From: Ovis canadensis
Taxonomy: Eukaryota > Chordata > Mammalia > Artiodactyla > Bovidae
Direction of reading: 5' to 3'
Length of the DNA: 64,000 nucleotides
Assembly: GCF_042477335.2 (NCBI RefSeq)
Contig: NC_091262.1
Coordinates: 38,103,001 to 38,167,000, forward strand
Shown here: in pieces, positions 1-11,600 of the stretch
How the letters are laid out: every line of letters starts with the position of its first letter
Numbering within the stretch: the stretch's first letter is position 1
Position numbers and translations under genes: made by a program
Notes under the pieces: model-generated
The model's input: the letters and a program-made list of their open reading frames with translations, nothing else
Database searches by the model: none
Told to the model about the DNA's origin: nothing

Positions 1-62
1 CAAAAATCAACAAAGCCAAAAGCTGGTTCTTTGAAAGGATAAATAAAATTGACAAACCATGA

Positions 63-1100
63 GCCAGACTCATCAAGAAGCAAAGAGAGAAAAATCAAAT
101 CAATAAAATTAGAAATGAAAATGGAGAGATCACAACAGACAACACAGCAATACAAAGGATCATAAGAGACTACTATCAGCAGTTGTATGCCAATAAAATG
201 GACAACGTGGAAGAAATGGACAAATTCTTAGAAAAGTACAATTTTCCAAAACTGAACCAGGAAGAAATAGACAATCTTAACAGACCCATCACAAGCACGG
301 AAATTGATACTGTAATCAGAAATCTTCCAGCAAACAAAAGCCCAGGTCCAGACGGCTTCACAGCTGAATTCTACCAAAAATTTCGAGAAGAGCTAACACC
401 TATCCTCCTCAAATTCTTCCAGAAAATTGCAGAGGAAGGTAAACTTCCAAACTCATTCTATGAGGCCACCATCACCCTAATACCAAAACCTGACAAAGAT
501 GTCACAAAAAAAGAAAACTACAGGCCAATATCTCTGATGAACATAGATGCAAAAATCCTCAACAAAATTCTAGCAATCAGAATCCAACAACACATTAAAA
601 AGATCATACACCATGACCAAGTGGGCTTTATCCCAGGGATGCAAGGATTCTTCAATATCCACAAATCAATCAATGTAATTCACCACATTAACAAATTGAA
701 AAATAAAAACCATATGATTATCTCAATAGATGCAGAGAAGGCCTTTGACAAAATTCAACATCCATTTATGATAAAAACTCTCCAGAAAGCAGGAATAGAA
801 GGAACATACCTCAACATAATAAAAGCTATCTATGACAAACCCACAGCAAACATTATCCTCAATGGTGAAAAATTGAAAGCATTTCCCCTAAAGTCAGGAA
901 CAAGACAAGGGTGTCCACTTTCACCGCTACTATTCAACATAGTTCTGGAAGTTTTGGCCACAGCAATCAGAGCAGAAAAAGGAATAAAAGGAATCCAAAT
1001 TGGAAAAGAAGAAGTAAAACTCTCACTGTTTGCAGATGACATGATCCTCTACATGGAAAACCCTAAAGACCACCAGAAAATTACTAGAGCTAATCAATGA
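63..1100 (+). pseudogene. L1 ORF2 reverse-transcriptase segment (broken)
   Basis: Frame-3 segment of L1 ORF2 covering the RT fingers and palm. Visible motifs are the NYRPISL region near 515-535, [13 protein letters not shown] near 724-765, [13 protein letters not shown] near 898-935 and the catalytic FADD at 1029-1040. The same frame upstream of 60 is ORF2 too, but a TGA at 60-62 replaces the expected leucine codon. At the 3' end the frame shifts in an A-rich stretch near 1070-1090 and runs into a stop. The open stretch can be read from an internal ATG at 183, but that is not the native start. Confidence 0.93.
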
Positions 1101-2442
1101 ATATAGTAAAGTTGCAGGATATAAAATCAACACACAGAAATCCCTTGCATTCCTATACACGAATAATGAGAAAGTAGAAAAAGAAGTTAAGGAAACAATT
1201 CCATTCACCATTGCAACGAAAAGAATAAAATACTTAGGAATATATCTACCTAAAGAAACTAAAGACCTATATATAGAAAACTATAAAACACTGATGAAAG
1301 AAATCAAAGAGGACACTAATAGATGGAGAAATATACCATGTTCATGGATTGGAAGAATCAATATAGTGAAAATGAGTATACTACCCAAAGCAATTTACAA
1401 ATTCAATGCAATCCCTATCAAGCTACCAGCCACATTTTTCACAGAACTAGAACAAATAATTTCAAGATTTGTATGCAAATACAAAAAACCTCGAATAGCC
1501 AAAGCAATCTTGAGAAAGAAGAATGGAACTGGAGGAATCAACTTGCCTGACTTCAGGCTCTACTACAAAGCCACAGTCATCAAGACAGTATGGTACTGGC
1601 ACAAAGACAGACTTATAGATCAATGGAACAAAATAGAAAGCCCAGAGATAAATCCACACACATATGGACACCTTATCTTTGACAAAGGAGGCAAGAATAT
1701 ACAATGGAGTAAAGACAATCTCTTTAACAAGTGGTGCTGGGAAAACTGGTCAACCACTTGCAAAAGAATGAAACTAGATCACTTTCTAACACCGCACACA
1801 AAAATAAACTCAAAATGGATTAAAGATCTAAATGTAAGATCAGAAACTATAAAACTCCTAGAGGAGAACATAGGCAAAACACTCTCAGACATAAATCACA
1901 GCAGGATCCTCTATGATCCACCTCCCAGAATTCTGGAAATAAAAGCAAAAATAAACAAATGGGATCTAATTAAAAGTAAAAGCTTCTGCACAACAAAGGA
2001 AAATATAAGCAAGGTGAAAAGACAGCCTTCTGAATGGGAGAAAATAATAGCAAATGAAGCAACTGACAAACAACTAATCTCAAAAATATACAAGCGACTT
2101 ATGCAGCTCAACTCCAGAAAAATAAACGACCCAATCAAAAAATGGGCCAAAGAACTAAATAGACATTTCTCCAAAGAAGACATACGGATGGCTAACAAAC
2201 ACATGAAAAGATGCTCAACATCACTCATTATCAGAGAAATGCAAATCAAAACCACAATGAGGTACCACTTCACACCAGTCAGAATGGCTGCGATCCAAAA
2301 ATCTGCAAGCAATAAATGCTGGAGAGGGTGTGGAGAAAAGGGAACCCTCCTACACTGTTGGTGGGAATGCAAACTAGTAGAGCCACTATGGAGAACAGTG
2401 TGGAGATTCCTTAAAAAAATTGCAAATAGAACTACCTTATGA
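1081..2442 (+). pseudogene. L1 ORF2 C-terminal segment (broken)
   Basis: Continuation of L1 ORF2 in frame 1 after the frameshift. It holds the conserved region [14 protein letters not shown] near 1591-1635, the RHFSKEDI region near 2161-2185 and the cysteine motif around [18 protein letters not shown] at about 2318-2370, which is typical of the L1 ORF2 C terminus. A slip in the run of A near 2412-2418 ends this frame at a stop at 2440-2442, and the rest of ORF2 continues in another frame. Confidence 0.93.
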
Positions 2443-2752
2443 CCCAGCAATCCCACTGCTGGGCATACACACCGAGGAAACCAGAATTGAAAGAGACACA
2501 TGTACCCCAATGTTCGTCGCAGCACTGTTTATAATAGCCAGGACATGGAAACAACCTAGATGTCCATCAGCAGATGAATGGATAAGAAAGCTGTGGTACA
2601 TATACACAATGGAGTATTACTCAGCCATTAAAAAGAATTCATTTGAATCAGTTCTGATGAGATGGATGAAACTGGAGCCGATTATACAGAGTGAAGTAAG
2701 CCAGAAAGAAAAACACCAATACAGTATACTAACACATATATATGGAATTTAG
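2420..2752 (+). pseudogene. L1 ORF2 extreme C-terminal segment
   Basis: Last part of L1 ORF2 in frame 2, with the family signature [14 protein letters not shown] at 2423-2465 and MEYYSAIKKN near 2610-2640. It ends at the natural TAG around 2750. It is separated from the preceding segment by the A-run frameshift. Confidence 0.9.
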
Positions 2753-3085
2753 GAAGATGGAAATGACGACCCTGTATGCAAGACAGGGAAAGAGACACAG
2801 ATGTGTATAACAGACTTTTGGACTCAGAGGGAGAGGGAGAGGGTGGGATGATTTGGGAGAATGACATTCTAACATGTATACTATCATGTGAATTGAATCG
2901 CCAGTGTATGTCTGACGCAGGATGCAGCATGCTTGGGGCTGGTGCATGGGGATGACCCAGAAAGATGTTATGGGGAGGGAGGTGGGAGGGGGGTTCATGT
3001 TTGGGAACGCATGTAAGAATTAAAGATTTTAAAATTTAAAAAATAAAAAACTAAAAAATAAAAAATAAAAAAAAATAAAATAAAA

Positions 3086-6000
3086 TGAACCCGAGGATGC
3101 TGCCAGAGGTTGGGGAAAGACCTCAGGAGCATCCTTGGCCAGCACACAGTAGGAACTCAGCAGGACTTTCCCCCCGGCCCCATGGATCACTCAGCAAATA
3201 TCCTCAACCAAGGCTCCTGTGAGATGACATGTTCAGGTGACCCAGAAAGGGCCCCTGTCTTCCAACTCCGGGAGCTGGGAGGAGGGTGGTCCTGGCGCTG
3301 ATCAGGAGGGGATGAGGCCCACCCCATGCCAGATGCTCTCCCTCCCAGGGGGCACGTCTGTCACCTAAGCAGAGAGACTCAGCCTGGAACCATTCTTTCA
3401 GCTCACATCCATGCGGGACCCCGGTGCCAACAGGAAGAGCAGGCAGGACCCAGGGCTGCCAAGAATGCACCCGGTCATTAGGGACTGACCAGCCATCACG
3501 TGCCTTGAACACATTCGAGGAGAACACGACCTCTCCCACAGAGTGGCCCTGGCATCAGAGGCCCTCCGAGTGGTGGTATTATCCTTAGAGCTGAGGAAGC
3601 TGAAGGCACAGCGGGGAAGTTGACCAGTCCCCTGTGGTGGTCAGAAGTCCGACCCAGTCTTCCCACCGGGGCCCTTCGGCTTCCTGGCCCAGTGGTGCTT
3701 GGAACCCGTCCTGTGTGTCCCTGCCATGTACACACGCTCCCCAAAGCTCCTGTTGGACCATGAGCCAGTTGGGGTGCACACACAAGATGGCGTGGAGGCG
3801 TGCCCACCACCCTCAGGCCTGAGACGTGGCACCCCTAATTCCCTGATGGCAGTGACGGGGCCCTCTGGGGTAGGCGGCAGCTGTGGGGTCAGGGTGGGTT
3901 GGGGAGGTCTGCTGCCTGGGAGCCCTCTGGGGGGAGCTAAGGACCCCAGGCTTGGCCTCATTGAGGCCAACCTTCCAACAACCTAGGAGGCTGCTCTTCA
4001 GCAGAGATGGGTGTGACTGTGACGTCCAACACGCTGGCTCAGGCAGCCGTGGGGACGAAGAGGGGCCCTTGGCATCCTCGACCACCAGGAATCCCTCATG
4101 GGGACGTTTTTGCTTGTTCTGTGATTCCCTTCTTCCTTCTAAAAGGTAAGTGCCAGGAACAACTGTGGTGAGGTCGCTGTTCTGTGAGTTGAGCCAGGAG
4201 TGGAGGTTTAAACCAGTCCAGTCTGTGCTGGGCGAGCCTCCCCCTCCCCTCCCCCACCTCGGACGGCACAGACCTGGTCACTCTTCTGGGCCTTCTTGGC
4301 TCTTTAGGAACTTTAAGGTATGACATTTGTTATTTCTTGTCTTTGTCCAGCATTTGGCAGTGGTCCACTGCAAGGGCCCTGACCCTGTCCTCTCCCCAAG
4401 CCCCTTGGCCCTTCCCATGCCCACGCCAAGGCTCGAGGCCCCTGCGGTTCTGTGGCCTCCAGACTCCCCACCCGAGGGGCCAGTCCAGACAGAAGCCACC
4501 GCTCTGGGGTATCCTGGTAGGGGAGGGGACCAGCATCTTATGGTTTCTTCCTGCCAGGAGCAGACTGCTCTCAGGCCAGGCACCAGGGTTTAAAACATCC
4601 TATATGTGTAAGAACAAGGACATCCCACACATCCACTGAGTCCCACGACCCTTTCCCAATCCTGCCAGATGTTTTTCTTGGAGGGACCCTGTCGCTCACG
4701 TAAACAGCAGAGGGTGTTTTCCCAGGGATGTGGCCCAGGCACTGCTTCTTGACCAGCATCAAGAGAAATCTCCACGGACTCAGAGGAATATATTTTGGGT
4801 CTTTGCATGTGGCTGAACAGTGCATAGAAATAAACGGGAGCTGTAACACGAAAGACGGGGTTGGCCGTATGGGGCCATCCATGGTCATTCCCAGTACCCA
4901 TGTGGTCAACCCTGCGCCTGGGAGCTCCCAAGCTAGAGGCGTTGCTGCCTCTTGGGTCTCGGTGCCTCAGGGCTTCCTACGGTAGGGAAAGGGGCTTCCA
5001 GCTTCTTTGCAAAGAGAGTCTGTGCAGGGGTGGTCTTAGCGGCCTCAAGGTTGTGGAGAGGTGGCATAGCCCCAGCCACGGGGTTGGGCGGGGGTGCTGA
5101 GAGCACCAAGATCTCCCCCCAACTCTGAAGCAAGTCACGTATGGCAAAGTTTTACAGAGGAGCAATAGATGGTCTCAGAGAGGCTGAGTCAATCGCCAGA
5201 CACAACACAGCAGCAGACCAGAACTCCGACCTCGGTCGTTTAAACCACGGCTCCCTCCAGTGTCCATCTGACCTGCCCCTTGAGGGCAGCAGGAAAATCT
5301 GGGCTCCCCTGGCCTGAGCTCCCATGCCTGCCTCCCCTTGTCCTTGCTAAGACGTGTCCATTCCCAAACCCATGCGTTATTTCCCCCGGCCCTGGGCCGT
5401 CATGCCAGGCTCCAGGCTCCCTGCAGGTGAGCCCCACGCCCACCAGCACACCTTGGAGCTCTGCTCATCTGTTCTCTGTGTCCGAGTGTCCTGATTGTAA
5501 CTGTCTTCTTGAGGCAGCCTTAGGACTGAAGTCCTAGAGCCCTGCTTCTTCGAAGCTCCCTGCACCAAGCCCAGGGAGGCTCTGCCCGGTGGCTTCATGA
5601 CCAGTACGGTGGGCTGAGTGGTCGCCCCAAAAGCCATCCATCCTTCCACAGCCTGCAAAGGTGACCTTATTCCTATGAAAGGTCTCAGCAGATGGAAATA
5701 AGTTACTGACCTCTGCACCAAATCACCTGGGACGCATGTGGACCCTAAATCCAATGGCAGGTGTGCTTGGAAGAGAAGAGGGAGTGATCTGAAGCACAGA
5801 GCCACCCAGGGGAGAAGGTTTGTGCAGATGGACACAGAGGTCGCGGTGATGTGGCCACAAGCCTAGGGAAGCCTGGGGTCCCCCAAGAGCTGGACCAGGC
5901 AAGAGGGACCCTCCCCTGGAGCCTCTGGAGGGAGCTGAGCCCTGCCCGCACCTTGATCACAGGTTTCTGACTCCAGAACTGGGGGCGAATGAGTTTGTGT

Positions 6001-7379
6001 TAAAGCTGTCCAGTCTGTGGCCAGTGGCTGCAGCCACCCCTGGACACTGAGAGTGAACTTGCCGGCTCCAAGGTGAGAACAGTGGCAGGACCGGCCCCTG
6101 CACCACACACACAGACACACAACCTTGTCATGAGGTTAAATGAGTTAATACGCACAGATGCCTGAATCAGGGACTGACACTTGGACCTCAGCCCCCTTCA
6201 CCTCTTCCTCCCCGTCGTCATCACTGTCATTGTTAGGGGCCCTCATCCACTCATTCGGTGCACACACAGTGCTCCTACATGGCCCTGATGTGGGCAACGA
6301 GGCCAACGAGCTGGGAGGCTCCGCACAGGACTCACCCTGCCTCCTGGGGCCACATGGACAAGGCCTGTGCCGTGACCCGGAGGCCCCAGGAGAGGCTGGA
6401 TACTCTGGTCGTGGGAGTCACGGGGGCCTCAGCATCAGAAGCGGAAGGGTGAGCCGGGTTCATCCACGGGGGTGCAGCCCTTCATTCAAAGTGGGGGAAG
6501 AATGCCATGTGTCACCCTGTGTCTGGGAGGCTCCCCTTGCCCTGGTGGGCTGGGGGCACAGCCTTGGATGACCAGGAGTCTGCATCTCAGGAGGGGCTGA
6601 GGCTGGCGCTAAGTGAATCTTCAGTGAGGTTTTTTCCTTAAAAACCATCCTAAGTGACTTTGGCTCCATTGCTTTTTGCCAGAAACCTACAATGATCCCA
6701 AGATCTTTGTACACTCCAAGGGTGGTGACTGGGTGTGGAGCCCAGCACAGACCCGAGTCAGTCCTGCCCTAAGTCCCACACCATCCCCCTTCCATGGCTG
6801 GCTTTCTTCTGCCAGGACCTTCAGAATGGTGGAAAGGCAAGTGTGGCCTCAAGCTGGGGGCCCCAGCGAGGGCTCCTAGTCCCTGGGGGGGTCCCCTTGG
6901 GAAACCTGGGGGACCATAGTCCCCACTGCCGTCGGGCAGCTCTGTCTCAGGAATGTCGAGTTTCTTTGCTTTTCTGTGTGATGCAGCACCCAGGGGCGAT
7001 TGGGAAGTCTACTGGTGTTCCACGCTCCTGCCTTAATGGGGAAACATTATTGGTGCATTGACGCTGCTCACTCGATGCTGGGAATCTGTTAAACACAACT
7101 GGCAAGGGGAACAGAGGAAAACAGAAAAAGAAAAATGGAGAGTTGCCTGGTTGCTTCAGGTCTCACCTGTGATTAAGAGTGTGTACAGCCTGCACATGAA
7201 CCCAAGTTCCCACACCTGCCAGCTATACGGTGCCAGGCCCTGATTTTAGAAGCCTAGCTTCACTAAGCAGTCATTGACAGAGACAGCTTTTGTGTATTTC
7301 AGGTCTACACTGTGATGACTTGATGCCCACAGACATCATGGAATGATTGCTCAACATACGCATCACCTCACAGAGTGAG

Positions 7380-7380
<1 letters not shown>
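3086..7380. other. GC-rich unique sequence, no gene recognised
   Basis: Mostly single-copy, GC-rich sequence. Many short overlapping open frames occur on both strands, as expected by chance at this composition, and none shows a known family or a convincing exon border. Short stretches near 3565-3655 and 5145-5245 resemble ancient MIR SINEs, with words such as gaggctgagtcaatcgcc and an ending on coding-like trinucleotides. I see no promoter-like CpG cluster. Confidence 0.6.

Positions 7381-7383
<3 letters not shown>

Positions 7384-7421
<38 letters not shown>
7384..7421. repeat. (TG)n microsatellite
   Basis: About 19 uninterrupted TG dinucleotides directly upstream of a BOV-A2 SINE. Confidence 0.97.
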
Positions 7422-7423
<2 letters not shown>

Positions 7424-7441
7424 CTTAATGTTCCTATAATC

Positions 7442-7727
7442 CATGGAGAAGGCAATGGCAACCCACTCCAGTACTCTTGCCTGGAAACTCCCATGGACGG
7501 AGGAGCCTGGTGGGCTGAACTCCATGGAATGGCTAAGAGTGTGACAGGACTGATCGACTTCCCTTTTACTTTTCACTTTCATGCATTGGAGATGGAAATG
7601 GCATCCCACTCCAGTGTTCTTGCCTGGAGAATCCCAGGGACAGGGGAGCCTGGTGGGCTGCCGTCTGTGGGGTCACACAGAGTCGGACACGACTGAAGTG
7701 ACTTAGCAGCAGTAGCAGTATGCTAGT
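7442..7727 (+). mobile_element. BOV-A2 SINE (dimeric)
   Basis: Two similar halves, each starting with a form of gagaaggcaatggcaaccca and ending near an agtcggacacgactga word, with an AGC trinucleotide tail (agcagcagtagcagta). This is the classic dimeric BOV-A2 layout, restricted to ruminants. Its own short open frame is a repeat artefact. Confidence 0.95.
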
Positions 7728-7779
7728 CTTAGAAAACAAGGTGGAGAGTGTTCCTTGTTTACCCTGAGAGTTCCTGTGA

Positions 7780-10320
7780 GATTGCTGTTTTCTTCCCTAG
7801 ATTTTTGGAAGAATTGATTGACAAAACCAGTTGGTTTCATTGTGGGGAGGCTTTTAATTTCAGATTTAGTTTTTTTCATGCAAATAACATTTTCTGATTT
7901 TGTATGTCTTCTTGGGTATATTTAGGTAAAGCATTTCCCCTTTGCTAGGCCCGTAGACTCTCCTATTAGTAAGTGAACTGTGGTTCATACTATCTTTCTT
8001 TTCTGTAAGATGTGTTTTCCCCCCTTTTAAAGATCCTTGATACTGGTGATTTGTGCTCTGTCTCTTTTTCTTAACCAGTCTCCCTAGGGGTTTATCAGGT
8101 TTATCGGTCCTTTCAAAGAGCCGACGTCTGGCTTGTTTAAACAATTCCCTGTTTGCCCTGTGTTCCCTCATTTCCTGCTCCTTTCCTCCATCCACCTTGT
8201 GCTCCACACGCTGAGCTTTCTGTCTGGTTTCTTGGGTGGAGGCTCAACTGATTTTGGCCTTCCTTCTTTTCCAGTATATGTGTTTAAGGCTTTAGGTTAC
8301 CATCTAAACACAGTTGGCTGGGTCCCACAAGTTTGAATAAGCCAAATTTTCATTATCTTTTATGTAAAAGTATTTTCTAATTTACATTGTGCTTTTTAAA
8401 ATTATTATTCATGAAATTCTACAAGAAGTATGTGATTTATCTTCCCAATGTTTGGGGAGGTTTTTCTGGTGACCCTTTTATGATCTCTGTGAATTCCATG
8501 AAGAGCCCCATTTCGGTCTTTTGGGGCTACTGTTATAAATACCATAGACCAGCAGATAAACAAGAGAAAGGTGTTTCTTACAGTACTGGAGCCTGGGAAG
8601 TCCCAAGATCACCAGCAGGTGCCACGTCTGGTGAGGCCTGTTTCCTGGTTCCTAGACTGCCTGCTTCTTCTCCCTGTCCTGGCAGAATGGCAGCCCATTC
8701 CCTCCTGACCTGAGCCCTCCCAGAGTCCCTGCCTCCTGGTATCATCACCACGTGCACGGTGAATTTGAGGGCACATAAGCCATCAGCCCATTGCAATCCA
8801 TAAGTATACCCTGCATTATCTCAGTCCTCTGAAATAATTTGAGCGTTCCTAAGAACCCAATATATATTCATTTTGTTATATGTTCCTTGGGCTCTTGAAA
8901 ATAATATCTGTCAGTGGGAATGCAGTGTTCTGTGCGTATCAGTTAGATCAGATTTGTCAATCATAATTCAGGTTTCGGTAGCCACGTTGAGTAAAGCAGA
9001 AGTAGGTGAAGTTACCCGTAATATATTTTATTTTAACATTCCCAGAATATTGTCATTTCAGTGTGTAATCAACCTGATAAAACCTCATGAAATATTTTAC
9101 GTTCCTTTTCTCATGCTAAGTCTTTAAAATCCAGTGTGTGTTTCAGGCTTGCAGCACATCTCATTGTAGAGCCAGCCGCATTTCAGGTACTTCGTGGCTG
9201 CAGGTGACGACGTCCCAGGGAGCCCAGTTCCCCGAGAGATGTGTCTTTAACGTCTCCCACTGCAATTGTGAAATTGGCTGTGACTGCTTTTCTATTTCTG
9301 ATATTTTGTATGTATTGATGTTTTGAGGTTATGTTATTAGGGACATTCAGATTTAGAATCCTCATCGTCTTGGCAGACTGAACTTGTGTGAGCATGAGAT
9401 GCTCCTCTTTATCGCTAGTGATGCTTCTTACCTTAGACTCTCTTTGACAGTGATGTTGCCGCATCAGGTTTCTGCCCTTGTTCACCTGGGCATCTTTTAC
9501 TCTCCCCTGTCTGTGGTCTTCCATCTTAACATGTGCCTCTGGGAACAGTGTGTGGCTCTAATCTTAATCAGGGTGACGCTTTCATCTTTTAATGAGGACA
9601 TTTGCTCTGTTGATAACTTTGATGTTTCCGTCTGTAGATACCGTGTTGCTGTGTGTTTTCTGTTTGTCCCACCTGTTCCGTGTTCTTTTCTCTTGCCTGC
9701 TTTTAGAAGGATGAGGTGTTTCTCTAGTTCTGTGCTCCTCTGCCAGGTTGGTGGGTGCACATTCGCAGACACAGCCTGTGTTTTACATTGAAGTCTAACT
9801 TAGTATTTTACTGCCTCCCTGACACAACTGTTTCCTCCTTGTCACTGTTATCCTTTAAAATTTTAGATATATTTTGGGTGTTATCATCATTGTAGCATTA
9901 ATATTTACCCTGACAGTTACTTCATTGTTGGTGTTTACTTGTTTTTTATACTTCAGTCAGAGACGACTTTTCTTTCTTCCAAAGCACTGCCTTAATATTT
10001 TTTTAGTTCATGTCCGTGGGTGATGAATTGTCTCATTTCCATTTGCCCTACAAGTCTTTATTTTGCTTGCACTTTCGAAGAGTGTTTTTGTTGGGTATCG
10101 AATTCCAGGTTGGTGGTTATTTGTTTTTCAGCATTTTACAGATGCCAGTCCATTATCTTCTGACTTCCTTTTTCTTGAAAAGTCAGCTCTCAGTGTTGCT
10201 GTGCCATTAAAAGCCACACCTTTTTTCCTCTGAGAGCTTGAACATTTTCTTCTTGCCTTAGGTACCTGCAGAGCTGCTGAAACCAATGTGTGGTTTTCAT
10301 TTTTGAGTCAATGCTCTGAT
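7780..10320 (-). mobile_element. ancient L1 (L1M-type), antisense, degraded
   Basis: T-rich plus strand with words typical of reverse-complement L1 ORF2, such as the stretch near 8100-8150 (tttcaaagagccgacgtctggc) and the 10,000-10,190 stretch. Reading frames are destroyed. A different old interspersed repeat appears to be inserted at about 8525-8800, beginning near tataaataccatagacc. Subfamily cannot be fixed by eye. Confidence 0.65.
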
Positions 10321-10340
10321 TCTTGAACCAACTCTTGCCA

Positions 10341-11085
10341 CTGTCCCTGTCAGTCAGTTCAGTTGCTCAGTGTCTGACCCACTGCGACCCCATGGACTGC
10401 AGCCCGCCAGGCTTCTCTGTCCATCACCGATTCCCGGAGCTTGCTCAAACTCATGTCCATCGAGTCGGTGATGCCATCCAAGCATCTCATCCTCTGTCTT
10501 CCCCTTCTCCTCCTGCCTTCAGTCTTCCCCAGCATCAGGTTCTTTTCCAAAGAGGCAGTTCTTCACGTCAGGTGGCCAAAGTATTGGAGCTTCAGCATCA
10601 GTCTTTCCAATGAATATTCAGGCCTGATTTGCTTTAGGATTGACTGGTTGGATCTCCTTGCAGTCCACGGGGCTCTCAAGAGTCTTTTCCAACACCACAG
10701 TTAAGAAGCATCGATTCTTTGGCATTCAGCCTTCTTCATGTGCCAACTCTCACATCCATACATGACTACTGGAAAAACCATAGCTTTGACTGAATGAACC
10801 TTTGTCAGCAAAGTAATGTCTCTGCTTTGTAATGTGCTGTCTAGGTTTGTCATAGCTTTCCTTCCAAGGAGCACGCGTCTTTTCATTTCACCGTCTGCAG
10901 TAATTTTGGAGCCCAAGAAAATAAAGACTGTCACTGTTTCCGTTGTTTCCCCATTTATTTGCCATGAAGTGATGGGGCCGGATGCCATGATCTTCATTGT
11001 TTGAATGCTGAGTTTTATGCCAGCCTTTTCACTCTCCTCTTTCACTTTCATTAAGAGGCTCTTTCGTTTCAGCCCCTGGAGGCAT
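10341..11085 (-). mobile_element. BovB (RTE) LINE 3' fragment, antisense
   Basis: Reverse complement encodes the C-terminal part of the BovB reverse transcriptase in pieces, with words such as ITSWQINGETTET, VFPVVMYGCESW and [16 protein letters not shown]. It ends in the BovB 3' sequence that is shared with ruminant ART2/Bov-tA SINEs. It is 5'-truncated, as most BovB copies are, and inserted into the antisense L1. Confidence 0.93.
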
Positions 11086-11089
11086 TTCT

Positions 11090-11600
11090 TATTCCCCTGA
11101 CTGTCTTTTCTCCACCATGAGGGGCCCCATTTATAGTTTTTAACAATGTAGTTTAACAACGGGTTCCTTCGATATATTCTATACTTTTTTCCCTCATATA
11201 TATATTTTTAACCGATCCATTCCTCAGTTCACTGATCCTCTCTTCACTTACATCCAACTTGATGTTAAGCCCAGAGCTTGAGTTCTTAAATTCAGTCACT
11301 GTTATTTGAAAGTTCTAGAATCGGTTTTGAGTCTCAGAAAGTTTTCCTTTTGTCAAGTATCTTTTTGAACTGGTGAAGTTTGCATCTGATTCCTCTAGCA
11401 TCCCTCTGATATGCTGATATACATCTGATACCTCTGGATCTGGTTCCGTTCTTTTTCTCTTGGTCTTGTTTGTTGTTACACCCTTATTTGCTTTTTTGGT
11501 TGCATGGTGGACATTATCTATGGAAACCCCTAGAGTTTCTGGTGATGCTGTCTTCTCCAGAGGTTCCTCTGATGCAGACCTCTAGTGAGGACAGAGCTAT
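11090..11600 (-). mobile_element. ancient antisense L1, continuation after BovB
   Basis: T-rich sequence that continues the antisense L1 on the far side of the BovB insertion. Stretches such as that near 11,215-11,300 look like the L1 ORF1/5' region read backwards. No open frame is preserved. Confidence 0.5.

Larger units (their letters stand above)
1..3085 (+). mobile_element. L1 LINE (bovine type), 3' part, enters from left edge
   Basis: Sense-strand L1 retrotransposon whose 5' half lies outside the window. It holds the reverse-transcriptase and C-terminal parts of ORF2, then a short 3' UTR (about 2753-3030) and an A-rich tail of AAAAATA-like units up to about 3085. The RT active-site motif FADD is at 1029-1040. 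ORF2 is broken by a TGA at 60-62 in the RT frame, a frameshift near 1070-1090 and another near 2410-2430 in an A-run. The copy cannot make a complete ORF2 protein. It looks fairly young because the remaining frames are long and clean. Confidence 0.95.

Noticed and set aside
3196-3990. Cluster of overlapping open frames at 3.2-4.0 kb
   Set aside because: No family resemblance and no consistent exon borders. GC-rich chance frames.
10701-11159. 152-codon minus-strand frame
   Set aside because: It is the BovB reverse-transcriptase C terminus, already listed as a mobile element, and not a host gene.
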